Assembly (NCBI GenBank): GCA_001464545.1
Contig: LNFC01000023.1
Span: 62,001 to 126,000, forward strand
Source of the DNA: Acidobacteria bacterium Ga0077551
Lineage (GTDB): Bacteria > Pseudomonadota > Alphaproteobacteria > Caulobacterales > Hyphomonadaceae
DNA: 64,000 nt
Direction of reading: 5' to 3'
The translations under genes were made by a program, and so were the position numbers. Within the stretch, counting starts at the first letter, position 1; each line of letters begins with the position of its first letter. The notes under the pieces are model-generated. The model worked only from the letters and a program-made list of their open reading frames with translations. It searched no databases and had not been told where the DNA came from. This document shows, in pieces, positions 24,909 through 32,809 of the stretch.

Positions 24909-25610
24909 TTAATGGATGGCTTTCCAGAGCGCGCCGGCGCCGAGCTTTTCAATGAGCGCGGCATGGGCGGCGAGTTCTTCCTCCGTCGCCGATGAAGCAA
25001 GCGGTTTCGGCCGCTGAAGCGCGGGCGGACGCACCGGGCCGCCTTCCAGGTCATTCGCGGCGTCGAAGCTGAACGCGCGGGCGCGCCCGCCGAGCAGTTC
25101 GAGATAGACGCTTGCAAGCAACTGGCTGTCGAGCAGCGCGCCGTGGAAGGTGCGGCTTTCGAGGGAAATGTCGAAACGCTTGCAGAGCGCATCGAGGCTG
25201 GCCGGGGCGCCGGGAAAGCGTTTGCGCGCCATCGCCACCGTGTCGATCCAGCGCTCGTCCGGGATCGGTGGGCGGTCGCAGCGGGCGAGTTCGGCGTTGA
25301 GGAAGCCGCGGTCGAACGCGGCATTGTGCGCGACGAGCGTCGCGTCGCCCAGGAAGCTGAGGAAGGCATCGACGATATCGGGATGTTCGAAGGGCGGCTG
25401 GTCCTTCAGGTCCGCGTCGGTGATGCCGGTGATGCGGATGGTGGCTTCGGAGACCTGCCGGCCGGGATTGATCAGGCGGCGGAAAGTGCGCCCGGTCGGG
25501 ATATGGTTGATCAGCTCGACGGCGCCGATCTCGATCACGCGGTCGCCGTCCGCCGGATTGAGACCGGTGGTTTCGGTATCGAAGGCGATTTCGCGGATCC
25601 GGGCGGTCAT
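24909..25610 (-). CDS. dnaQ: DNA polymerase III epsilon subunit (3'-5' exonuclease)
   Basis: A 233-residue proofreading subunit of the replicative polymerase. Exo I is [20 protein letters not shown] (catalytic Asp-x-Glu), Exo II is [16 protein letters not shown], and Exo III-epsilon is [20 protein letters not shown] with catalytic His and Asp. The C-terminal alpha-binding tail is short but present. It is last in a chain of five minus-strand genes joined by 4-nt overlaps (ppsR-maf-aroE-coaE-dnaQ), the classic origin-flanking order of Caulobacter relatives. Confidence 0.96.
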   Translation of the reverse strand: MTARIREIAFDTETTGLNPADGDRVIEIGAVELINHIPTGRTFRRLINPGRQVSEATIRITGITDADLKDQPPFEHPDIVDAFLSFLGDATLVAHNAAFDRGFLNAELARCDRPPIPDERWIDTVAMARKRFPGAPASLDALCKRFDISLESRTFHGALLDSQLLASVYLELLGGRARAFSFDAANDLEGGPVRPPALQRPKPLASSATEEELAAHAALIEKLGAGALWKAIH

Positions 25611-26215
25611 GCGTTTCTCTCGGCAGCGAGGCGAATCATCAGGGCGACTATGGCGCGAACCTGGTCGCGGGCAAAGTCGAAGCCATGCGCGGAGGAGAGG
25701 ATGAAATCGGCGCGGGCGCGCTTGTCGGCGTCGGGCATCTGGCGCGCGAGGATTGCTTCGAAGGTTTCCGGCGTCATGCCCGGCCGCGCGAGGACGCGCT
25801 CGCGCTGGACCTCCGCCGGGGCGGTGACGACGAGCGTGAAATCGCAGTGCCGGTTTCCGCCGGTCTCGAACAGGAGTGGGATGTCGATGACGGCGAACGG
25901 CGCGCCTGTCGCATGGGCGCTGCGGCGGAAATCAATCTGCGCGGCGCCGGCGAGCGGATGGACGATGCCTTCCAGCTGCTTCATCGCGTCCGGATCGTCG
26001 AGCACGCGGGTGCGCAGGCGCGTGCGATCGACCGCGCCGCCTTCGGTGACACCCGGAAAGGCCGCCTCGATGGGGGCAACGGCCGCGCCGCCCTCGGCAT
26101 AGAGCGCGTGTACGGCGGCGTCGGCGTCATAGACGGGCACGCCCTCTTCGCGAAAGAGCGTCGCGGTGGCGGACTTGCCCATACCTATGGAACCCGTCAG
26201 TCCAAGGATGATCAT
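25607..26215 (-). CDS. coaE: Dephospho-CoA kinase
   Basis: A 202-residue P-loop kinase for the last step of coenzyme A synthesis. It starts [20 protein letters not shown] (Walker A) and continues with [34 protein letters not shown] and [16 protein letters not shown]. The in-frame region upstream of ATG 26215 is Arg-rich antisense sequence and is excluded; the chosen start overlaps the aroE stop by 4 nt, and its stop overlaps dnaQ by 4 nt. Confidence 0.96.
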   Translation of the reverse strand: MIILGLTGSIGMGKSATATLFREEGVPVYDADAAVHALYAEGGAAVAPIEAAFPGVTEGGAVDRTRLRTRVLDDPDAMKQLEGIVHPLAGAAQIDFRRSAHATGAPFAVIDIPLLFETGGNRHCDFTLVVTAPAEVQRERVLARPGMTPETFEAILARQMPDADKRARADFILSSAHGFDFARDQVRAIVALMIRLAAERNA

Positions 26216-27027
26216 TGGACAGCCTCCAGAAGCGAGCGTGCGCGGGCGTGCGCGGCGGCGAGATCCGGCGCGGCGCCGAACCAGAGTTCGAAACTGAGCG
26301 AGGCCTGCGCGACCAGCATGCCGAGCCCGTCCAGCGCGCGCCAACCCTTGCGGCGCGCCTCGGCGAGCGCGGCGGCGGCGCCCTTGCCATAGCTGATGTC
26401 ATAGAAGATGCCGCCGGCGGATTCCGGCAGCCTGAGCGTCTCGCCGGAATGGCCGAGGCTCAATGTGTTGATGACGACGCTGGCGCGCGAGAGCTGGGCG
26501 AGGCCGTCTTCCAGAGACAAGATGCGCGCCGCGGGCGCGAGATCGAGTGCGAGGGATTCGGCGCGGGCGATCGTCCGGTTGCAGAGGGTCAGGCGCGCGC
26601 CGCGCCGGGCGAGCACATCCGCGACAGCGCGGGCCGAGCCCCCTGCCCCGAGCAGGAAGACTTCGCGGCCCTCTACGTTGATATCGCCATAGTCGAGCGT
26701 CAGGGCGAAACCGGGCGCGTCGGTGTTCTCGGCATGCCACTGGCCTTCCGGCGTGCGTACCAGCGTGTTGGCGGCGCCGAGTCGCCGGGCCGTATCACTC
26801 GCGGTGGCGGCGAGGCGGAGCACGCTTTCCTTGTGCGGCAGTGTGACGTTGAGGCCGATGGCCTCGTGCGCACACAAAGATTCCAGCGAGGCGGCGAGCT
26901 CGTCCGCCTTCACTTCGATGGCAGCGTAGACAGCGTCGATGCCGTTCTCGCGCAGCCAGTGATTGTGGATATAGGGGGAGAGCGAGTGGGCGACCGGATC
27001 GCCGATGACGCCGAGGAGCCTGGTCAT
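26212..27027 (-). CDS. aroE: Shikimate dehydrogenase
   Basis: A 271-residue NADP-dependent enzyme reducing 3-dehydroshikimate to shikimate in aromatic amino acid synthesis. Signatures: [20 protein letters not shown] (shikimate site), [18 protein letters not shown] with the catalytic Lys, NTDAPGF with the catalytic Asp, and the Rossmann motif [19 protein letters not shown] 27027 lies in a 4-nt overlap with the maf stop, and its own stop overlaps coaE by 4 nt, so it is translationally coupled on both sides. Confidence 0.96.
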   Translation of the reverse strand: MTRLLGVIGDPVAHSLSPYIHNHWLRENGIDAVYAAIEVKADELAASLESLCAHEAIGLNVTLPHKESVLRLAATASDTARRLGAANTLVRTPEGQWHAENTDAPGFALTLDYGDINVEGREVFLLGAGGSARAVADVLARRGARLTLCNRTIARAESLALDLAPAARILSLEDGLAQLSRASVVINTLSLGHSGETLRLPESAGGIFYDISYGKGAAAALAEARRKGWRALDGLGMLVAQASLSFELWFGAAPDLAAAHARARSLLEAVQ

Positions 27028-27620
27028 TGTGGCAGGACCTTCCGGACACGGAGATAGTCTAGGAGCGGCAACAGCGGCAGGCCAAGGATCGAGAAATAGT
27101 CGCCCTCGATGCGGGAGAAAAGCTGCGCGCCGTGGCTTTCGAGCTGGTAGGCGCCGACTGTCGTGAGCAGCGTGTCGCCGCAGCGGGCCACATAGTCGTC
27201 GATGAATTCTGGCGAGAGCGTGCGCATCGTGAGCTTCGGGCGCGCGAGATGGCGCCACACGGAACGGCCCTCCTCGCAGACGACGATGGCGGTCTCCAGC
27301 GTATGCGATTTTCCGGAGAGGCGGATGAGGTGGCTTTTCGCCTCCGCCAGATCGCGCGGCTTGTCGAACGCTTCTTCGTCGAGCGCGAGCATCTGGTCGC
27401 CGCCGATCACAAGTCCGGGCCGCGACTGCGACACGCGGATGGCTTTCATCTCGGCGAGCTGCATGGCCTGGTCGCGCACGGACACGCCGTCTGCACGCAT
27501 CGCGGTGCGGTACGAATCTTCATCGACGTTTGGCGCAACGGCTTCGGCGCTGACGCCGGCAGCCGTCAGCAAGGCGCGGCGGCTGGCGCTGCCGGAAGCG
27601 AGCGTAACGGCGAGGCTCAC
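27024..27620 (-). CDS. maf: Maf-like nucleotide pyrophosphatase
   Basis: A 198-residue housekeeping NTP pyrophosphatase that removes modified or non-canonical nucleotides and is linked to septum control. Signatures: LASGSASRRALLTAAG (phosphate loop), VIGGDQMLALDEEAFDKP, LSGKSHTLETAIVV and GAYQLESHGAQLFSRIEGDY. Start GTG 27620 overlaps the ppsR stop (GTGA); the frame upstream is not conserved. It sits on the leftward side of the origin together with ppsR. Confidence 0.94.
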   Translation of the reverse strand: MSLAVTLASGSASRRALLTAAGVSAEAVAPNVDEDSYRTAMRADGVSVRDQAMQLAEMKAIRVSQSRPGLVIGGDQMLALDEEAFDKPRDLAEAKSHLIRLSGKSHTLETAIVVCEEGRSVWRHLARPKLTMRTLSPEFIDDYVARCGDTLLTTVGAYQLESHGAQLFSRIEGDYFSILGLPLLPLLDYLRVRKVLPQ

Positions 27621-28459
27621 GGATGGCCCCGGCGTTCGTGCAGAAGGTTTAGGATCGCGGCGGCGGTTTCTTCGACCGAGCGGCGCGAGACGTCGATGGT
27701 CTTCCACTGGTTGCGCTGGAACAGGCGGTTCGCCTGCGTGATTTCCTCGCGCACGGCCTCTTCGTCGGCATAGTCGCCAGCGTCATCCTGGTTGAGCGAG
27801 ATGAGGCGCTGCCTGCGGATCTGGACGAGACGCTCTGCGGAAATCTTCAGGCCGACGACGAGCGGACCCTTGTCGCCCATCTTCTCCAGGAAGTCCGGCA
27901 ACGGGGCGCCCGGCACCAGCGGGATGTTGCCGGCGCGGACCTTGCGGTTGGCGAGATAGACGCAGGTCGGCGTCTTCGACGTGCGGCTGACCCCCAGCAG
28001 GATGACATCGGCGCCGATCAGGCTTTCCATGTTCTGGCCGTCATCGTGCGCGAGCGTGAAGTTGATCGCTTCCATCCGCTCGAAATAATCCTCGTCCATC
28101 GCGTGCTGGCCGGCGACACGGTTGTTGGCGGCGACGCCGAGATGGCGGCTCAGCATCGCGATCGAGGGATCGAGGACTGGCAGCGTCGGAATACTCCGCT
28201 CACGGCAGAAGGATTCAAGGCGGGCGCGCAGGCCGGAATCGGAGATGGTGTACCAGACGACACCGGGCGCCGCCTCGATCTCGCGGGTAACGCGTTCGAG
28301 CTGGCGCTCGGAGCGGACAAGGTAATAGTTGTGCTCCAGCGGCTGGACATTCTCGAACTGCGCGCAGGCGGCGCGCTGCACGGCGTTCAGTGTCTCGCCG
28401 GTGGAGTCCGAGACGAGGTGCACATTGAAGTAGATGGCGGGCCGGGTAGGGCGTGTCAT
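27617..28459 (-). CDS. ppsR: Pyruvate, phosphate dikinase regulatory protein / PEP synthetase regulator (DUF299)
   Basis: A 280-residue bifunctional kinase/pyrophosphorylase controlling PPDK or PEP synthetase by phosphorylation of the swivelling domain. Signatures: FNVHLVSDSTGETLNAVQRA and a P-loop-like GVSRTSKTPTCVYLANRK, then KVRAGNIPLVPG. This is the RP001/CC_0001-type gene that flanks the replication origin opposite hemE in Caulobacter and Rickettsia. Start ATG 28459 fits the family; the longer frame enters the origin region. First gene of the leftward five-gene chain. Confidence 0.92.
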   Translation of the reverse strand: MTRPTRPAIYFNVHLVSDSTGETLNAVQRAACAQFENVQPLEHNYYLVRSERQLERVTREIEAAPGVVWYTISDSGLRARLESFCRERSIPTLPVLDPSIAMLSRHLGVAANNRVAGQHAMDEDYFERMEAINFTLAHDDGQNMESLIGADVILLGVSRTSKTPTCVYLANRKVRAGNIPLVPGAPLPDFLEKMGDKGPLVVGLKISAERLVQIRRQRLISLNQDDAGDYADEEAVREEITQANRLFQRNQWKTIDVSRRSVEETAAAILNLLHERRGHP

Positions 28460-28497
28460 GTGCCTGTCTTGCCGGGGCTTCCTTCTTTGCACAAGGG

Positions 28498-28515
28498 TTG
28501 TGACTCGCCTGTGGA
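28498..28515 (+). repeat. 18-bp direct repeat in origin region, copy 1
   Basis: TTGTGACTCGCCTGTGGA; copy 2 at 28679-28696 differs at one base. Each copy joins a GACTC methylation site to a TGTGGA DnaA-like half. Confidence 0.85.
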
Positions 28516-28554
28516 ATGCGCTGCAGCCCACAGGGACTCACACGCATTCCACAG
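28509..28554. repeat. 12-bp perfect inverted repeat in origin region
   Basis: CTGTGGAATGCG (28509-28520) and CGCATTCCACAG (28543-28554), 22 bp apart. Each arm contains a DnaA-box-like TGTGGAA element. Confidence 0.85.
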
Positions 28555-28616
28555 CTGGGAGAATTCGACTCCCGCGCGGTCACGGCCTGTTCCGTCCTGT
28601 GATTCCCCTTGAGGCT

Positions 28617-28631
28617 TTAACGTTGCGTTAA
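28617..28631. promoter_or_regulatory. Perfect CtrA box (TTAA-N7-TTAA) in origin region
   Basis: TTAA-CGTTGCG-TTAA matches the full CtrA consensus. In Caulobacter, CtrA bound at such boxes in Cori blocks replication initiation in swarmer cells. Confidence 0.75.
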
Positions 28632-28678
28632 CCATTGAGAGTCGCCGGGAATCTGCTCGCCTGTCAGGCGAGCGGCGC

Positions 28679-28696
28679 TTGTGACTCGCTTGTGGA
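28679..28696 (+). repeat. 18-bp direct repeat in origin region, copy 2
   Basis: TTGTGACTCGCTTGTGGA, 17 of 18 bases equal to the copy at 28498; it runs into TGTGGATTT and the adjacent GGTGGACAA. Confidence 0.85.
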
Positions 28697-28803
28697 TTTT
28701 GGTGGACAAAGCCGTTGAAACGAGGCTCTCCAACCTATCTGCAGCTTCATAACTATAAGCGCCCTGACGGGCTCGTTTGAAATGGGATGAAAAGGGGAAG
28801 GTG

Positions 28804-29841
28804 ATGACGGCCACCAGCGGGAAAAAATTTCTGGATGTGCTTTCAGGTCAGGCGGTCTCCCCTCCCCCAGTCTGGATGATGCGGCAGGCTGGCCGGCACC
28901 TTCCGGAATATCTCGAAACCCGCTCACGCGCGCGCGACTTTCTCGACTTCTGTTATACGCCGTCCCTGGCGGCTGAGGCGACGCTGCAGCCGGTGCGCCG
29001 GTATGGCATGGACGCGGCCATCCTGTTTGCCGACATCCTGCTGATCCTTGATGCCATGGGTCTCGGCGTCACGTTCGAAAAGGGCGAAGGCCCCCTGGTC
29101 GAAGTGATTAACACGCCGTCAGACCTGCAGCGGGTCAAACCGCAGGCGGCTGCCGACAAGCTGTCGCCCGTCTATGAAACGGTTTCGCGGGTGAAGGCCG
29201 AACTGCCGCCATCCTGCGCGCTGATCGGGTTTGCCGGGTCGCCCTGGACCGTGACGCTGTATGCTGTCGAAGGCCGGGGCAAGACCGACAAGTCGATGGC
29301 CTGGTGCTGGGCGCATGGACGCCCGGATGATCTGGCGGCGGCGATGGACCTCGTCGGCGAAGCGACCGCGCATTACCTCGCCCGCCAGGTCGAAGCGGGC
29401 GCCGATGCGCTGATGCTGTTCGACAGCTGGGCGGAAGGCCTGCCGGACAATATCTTCGAGGAAGTCATCATTGCGCCGACCAAGAAACTGGTGGCGCGCC
29501 TGCGCGGCATGGGCGTGACCGTGCCGATCATCGGCTTTCCGCGCGGGGCGGGCGTCATGGTGCCGGACTACGTGGCCGCAACGGGCGTTACGGGCGTAGG
29601 CCTCGATACCGCGGCCCTGCCGAAATTCATCAACAGCACCCTGCCCCCGAATTTCCCGGTTCAGGGCCATCTCGATCCCTTGCTCCTGATCGAGGGAGGT
29701 GCGCGTCTTGACGCACGGGTGGACCAACTTCTGGACGCCTATCGCGGCCGGCCCCATATCTTCAATCTTGGCCACGGGGTTCGTCCGGAAACCCCGATTG
29801 CGAACGTCGAGCGCGTTCTGGCCCGGATTCGAAAAGGATAA
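28804..29841 (+). CDS. hemE: Uroporphyrinogen decarboxylase
   Basis: A 345-residue cytosolic enzyme converting uroporphyrinogen III to coproporphyrinogen III in heme synthesis. Signatures: PPPVWMMRQAGRHLPEY (the two Arg of the active site), ILFADILLILDAMGLGV with the catalytic Asp, IGFAGSPWTVTLYAVEGRG, and the C-terminal FNLGHGVRPETP. ATG 28804 lies 6 nt after AAAGGGG; TTG and GTG codons just upstream are weaker choices. It begins the rightward hemE-hemH-hemJ unit beside the putative origin. Confidence 0.97.
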   Translation: MTATSGKKFLDVLSGQAVSPPPVWMMRQAGRHLPEYLETRSRARDFLDFCYTPSLAAEATLQPVRRYGMDAAILFADILLILDAMGLGVTFEKGEGPLVEVINTPSDLQRVKPQAAADKLSPVYETVSRVKAELPPSCALIGFAGSPWTVTLYAVEGRGKTDKSMAWCWAHGRPDDLAAAMDLVGEATAHYLARQVEAGADALMLFDSWAEGLPDNIFEEVIIAPTKKLVARLRGMGVTVPIIGFPRGAGVMVPDYVAATGVTGVGLDTAALPKFINSTLPPNFPVQGHLDPLLLIEGGARLDARVDQLLDAYRGRPHIFNLGHGVRPETPIANVERVLARIRKG

Positions 29842-29849
29842 GCCTGCCG

Positions 29850-30923
29850 ATGGGCCGCAAGATCGCCGTTGTATTGTTCAATCTCGGCGGTCCGGACAAA
29901 CCCGCGTCGGTGCAGCCGTTCCTCAAGAACCTGTTCCGCGATCCCGCAATCATTCGGGCGCCGCTGCCGATCCGCTGGTTGCTGGCGCGTCTGATTTCCC
30001 GCACGCGCGCGCCGGCGGTGATCAAGAATTATGCGATGATGGATGCCGGCGGGGGCTCTCCCCTGCTTCGCGAAACCGAGCTTCAGGCCCGGGCGCTGGA
30101 AGCCGAGCTGGCGAAGATCCTGCCCGGCAACGAAGTCAAATGCTTCATTGCGATGCGCTACTGGCACCCGTTCACGGAAGAAGCCGCAGCCGACGTGAAG
30201 CGGTGGGGCGCTGATGATGTGGTGCTATTGCCGCTCTATCCGCAATTTTCGACGACCACGACGGGTTCGTCCCTGACGGCCTGGAAGGCGGCGTTCAAGG
30301 GTCAGGCGAAGACGGTCTGCTGCTATCCCTTCGACGAAAACTTTGTGGCGGCGCATGTCGACCGGATCATGGGCGGCCACCGGCGCGCGGGCGAACCGGA
30401 GCAGGTGACCTTGCTGCTTTCGGCACACGGCTTGCCGGAACAGGTGGTCCGCGAGGGCGATCCCTATCAGTGGCAATGCGAGGCGCTGGCCGAAATGATT
30501 GCCGGCCGCGTGCCGGCGCATTGGGAAGTGATCCCCTGCTACCAGTCCCGTGTCGGGCCGCTGAAATGGATCGGCCCGGCCACCGAGGCGGAAGTTGAGC
30601 GCGCCGCGAAAGCGAAGAAGCACATCTTGATCGCGCCGATTGCGTTCGTCTCGGAGCATATCGAAACGCTGGTCGAGCTGGGCGAAGAATACCGCCTCGT
30701 CGCCGAAGCCGATGGCGCGGCGAGCTACACGCGCGTTGAAGCGCTGGGGACGCATCCCGGGTTTATCCGGACCTTGGCCGATGAAACCGTGGCTGCCCTC
30801 GGCATGAAGGGCGAGATCCGGTCCTGTGCAGGCGGCCGGCTTTGCCCGTCGGACTGGACGGGATGCCCGCATGCCGTCACACAGCAGAAGGCAGGCGAGC
30901 GCGTTGTCGAGCGGGCACTCTGA
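29850..30923 (+). CDS. hemH: Ferrochelatase
   Basis: A 357-residue enzyme inserting ferrous iron into protoporphyrin IX, peripheral at the inner membrane. Signatures: VVLFNLGGPDKPASVQPFL, the catalytic His in LLLSAHGLPEQVVREGDPY, and IAPIAFVSEHIETLVELGEE with the conserved Glu. The tail contains three Cys within CAGGRLCPSDWTGC, which may ligate a [2Fe-2S] cluster as in some alphaproteobacterial ferrochelatases. It is 8 bp after hemE and 9 bp before hemJ. Confidence 0.96.
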   Translation: MGRKIAVVLFNLGGPDKPASVQPFLKNLFRDPAIIRAPLPIRWLLARLISRTRAPAVIKNYAMMDAGGGSPLLRETELQARALEAELAKILPGNEVKCFIAMRYWHPFTEEAAADVKRWGADDVVLLPLYPQFSTTTTGSSLTAWKAAFKGQAKTVCCYPFDENFVAAHVDRIMGGHRRAGEPEQVTLLLSAHGLPEQVVREGDPYQWQCEALAEMIAGRVPAHWEVIPCYQSRVGPLKWIGPATEAEVERAAKAKKHILIAPIAFVSEHIETLVELGEEYRLVAEADGAASYTRVEALGTHPGFIRTLADETVAALGMKGEIRSCAGGRLCPSDWTGCPHAVTQQKAGERVVERAL

Positions 30924-30932
30924 GGGACCGGA

Positions 30933-31364
30933 ATGGAAATCTATCTCTGGGTAAAGTCGGCCCATATCGTCTTCGTGATTGCCCTGATGGCCGGCCTGCT
31001 GATTTTTCCCCGCTACAAGATCCATCAGCTCTCCAGCCGGCCGGGCGAACCACTGTTTGAGACGATGAAAGATGCGTCGGCGCGCCTGAAGCGTATCATC
31101 CTGACGCCCAGCCTTCTCCTGGTCTGGGGATTCGGCATCTGGATGCTTGTGCTGAACCCAGACTTGCTGTCGCAGGGGTGGATGCACGTGAAACTGGCGT
31201 TGGTCGCCGTGATCACTGCCGTGCACGCCTATTTCATGGTGCTGGGCAAGAAGGTGGATGCGGTCACCGGCACCGTCCAGGCGAAAACCCTGCGGATGCT
31301 GAACGAAGTGCCGTTCATCCTGATGATCGGTGTCGTGATCATGGTCATTGTCCGGCCATTCTGA
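30933..31364 (+). CDS. hemJ: HemJ-type protoporphyrinogen oxidase
   Basis: A 143-residue inner-membrane protein with four predicted helices (VKSAHIVFVIALMAGLLIF; IILTPSLLLVWGFGIWML; HVKLALVAVITAVHAYFMVL; VPFILMIGVVIMVIV). It is of the UPF0093/HemJ family, heme-containing oxidases of protoporphyrinogen IX that replace HemG/HemY. The conserved His of SAHI and the Lys in MHVKL are present. Position directly after hemH completes the terminal heme pathway. A GAGGGA element gives the RBS. Confidence 0.9.
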   Translation: MEIYLWVKSAHIVFVIALMAGLLIFPRYKIHQLSSRPGEPLFETMKDASARLKRIILTPSLLLVWGFGIWMLVLNPDLLSQGWMHVKLALVAVITAVHAYFMVLGKKVDAVTGTVQAKTLRMLNEVPFILMIGVVIMVIVRPF

Positions 31365-31503
31365 CCGCGGATCCTTTCCGGCTTGACGTTCCCGGACAAA
31401 TTGGCGATGAGGGGTGCATGCCGGTGCGCCCAGTCCTTGTGGTGCCACCCATTTTTCCCTGACCGGCACCCCCTCGCTAGATCCAAAATCCGGACCGTTC
31501 CGA

Positions 31504-32793
31504 ATGGCTTCCTCGATGCTCGACAACCTCACCAGTGTAACTTTGCGCGAACTCAAGGCGAAATCGCCTGAGGAATTGCTGCTCTACGCCGAGGAGCTCG
31601 AGGTCGAAAATGCATCCTCAATGCGTACCCAGGATATGCTGTTCGCGATCTTGAAGGAGCTGGCGGACAGCGAAGTGGAGATCACGGGCCAGGGCGTGCT
31701 CGAGGTCCTGGTCGACGGCTTCGGCTTCCTGCGCTCGCCGGAATCGAACTACCTGCCAGGCCCGGACGACATCTATGTCAGCCCCGAAGTCCTCAAGAAA
31801 GCGAACATCCGCACCGGCGACACGGTCGAAGGGCCGATCATTGCCCCGCAGGATTCCGAGCGCTACTTCGCCCTGACCGATGTCAGCCGGATCAATTTCG
31901 AAGACCCGGACAAGGCCAACAAGAAAGTCCACTTCGACAACCTGACGCCGCTCTATCCGGACCGCCGCCTGAAAATGGAGAGCCGCGATCCGACCAAGAA
32001 GGATCGCTCCGGCCGGGTCATCGACATCGTGGCCCCGATCGGCAAGGGCCAGCGCGCCCTGATCGTCGCCCCGCCCCGGACAGGTAAAACGGTGCTGATG
32101 CAGAACATCGCGTCGGCCATCGAAGAGAACCATCCCGAGTGCTACCTGATCGTCCTGCTGATCGACGAGCGCCCGGAAGAAGTGACCGACATGCGCCGCA
32201 CGGTGAAGGGCGAAGTGATCGCCTCGACCTTTGACGAGCCGGCGACCCGCCACGTCCAAGTGGCCGAAATGGTCATCGAGAAAGCCAAACGCCTCGTCGA
32301 GCACAAGCGCGACGTGGTCATCCTTCTCGACTCGATCACGCGTCTCGGCCGCGCCTACAACACGACCGTCCCCTCCTCCGGCAAGGTGCTGACCGGCGGT
32401 GTGGATGCCAACGCCTTGCAACGCCCGAAGCGTTTCTTCGGCGCGGCGCGCAATGTCGAGAATGGCGGATCGCTGACGATTGTTGCCACCGCCCTGATCG
32501 ATACCGGCTCGCGCATGGACGAGGTCATCTTCGAAGAGTTCAAGGGCACGGGTAACTCCGAGATCGTCCTTGACCGGAAGATCGCCGACAAGCGGACCTT
32601 CCCGGCGCTCGACATCATGAAGTCCGGCACGCGGAAAGAAGAACTCATCACGCCGCAGGACCAGCTGTCGAAGATCTACATTCTCCGCCGCATCCTTGGC
32701 CCGATGGGAACCTCGGACGCAATCGACTTCCTGATCGACAAGCTGCGCCAGACGAAGACCAACGACGAGTTCTTCGAAGCGATGAAGAACTGA
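31504..32793 (+). CDS. rho: Transcription termination factor Rho
   Basis: A 429-residue hexameric RNA helicase. N-terminal domain [23 protein letters not shown]-binding cold-shock domain about 55-130 ([20 protein letters not shown]); Walker [16 protein letters not shown] near 189; Walker B region [15 protein letters not shown]; and the R-loop region ending [14 protein letters not shown]. The start is uncertain: ATG 31504 lacks a clear SD, and ATG 31516 (MLDNLTSV) is equally possible. It follows hemJ by about 140 bp and precedes mnmE by 16 bp. Confidence 0.97.
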   Translation: MASSMLDNLTSVTLRELKAKSPEELLLYAEELEVENASSMRTQDMLFAILKELADSEVEITGQGVLEVLVDGFGFLRSPESNYLPGPDDIYVSPEVLKKANIRTGDTVEGPIIAPQDSERYFALTDVSRINFEDPDKANKKVHFDNLTPLYPDRRLKMESRDPTKKDRSGRVIDIVAPIGKGQRALIVAPPRTGKTVLMQNIASAIEENHPECYLIVLLIDERPEEVTDMRRTVKGEVIASTFDEPATRHVQVAEMVIEKAKRLVEHKRDVVILLDSITRLGRAYNTTVPSSGKVLTGGVDANALQRPKRFFGAARNVENGGSLTIVATALIDTGSRMDEVIFEEFKGTGNSEIVLDRKIADKRTFPALDIMKSGTRKEELITPQDQLSKIYILRRILGPMGTSDAIDFLIDKLRQTKTNDEFFEAMKN

Positions 32794-32809
32794 CGGGAGG
32801 CGCCTGCCG

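Larger units (their letters stand above)
28460..28803. other. Putative chromosomal replication origin (oriC)
   Basis: The 344-bp gap between divergent ppsR and hemE, the same position as Cori in Caulobacter. It contains seven GANTC sites between 28502 and 28687, one TTAA-N7-TTAA CtrA box (28617-28631), DnaA-box-like motifs (TGTGGAATG 28510, CATTCCACA 28545, TGTGGATTT 28691, and TTGTCCACC read on the minus strand at 28702-28710), a 12-bp inverted repeat and an 18-bp direct repeat. Gene direction switches here from leftward to rightward. No AT-rich unwinding tract stands out, so the exact core is uncertain. Confidence 0.8.

Noticed and set aside
28560-28803. Riboswitch or attenuator in the hemE leader
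   Set aside because: No conserved aptamer pattern; the motifs present are better explained as origin elements.
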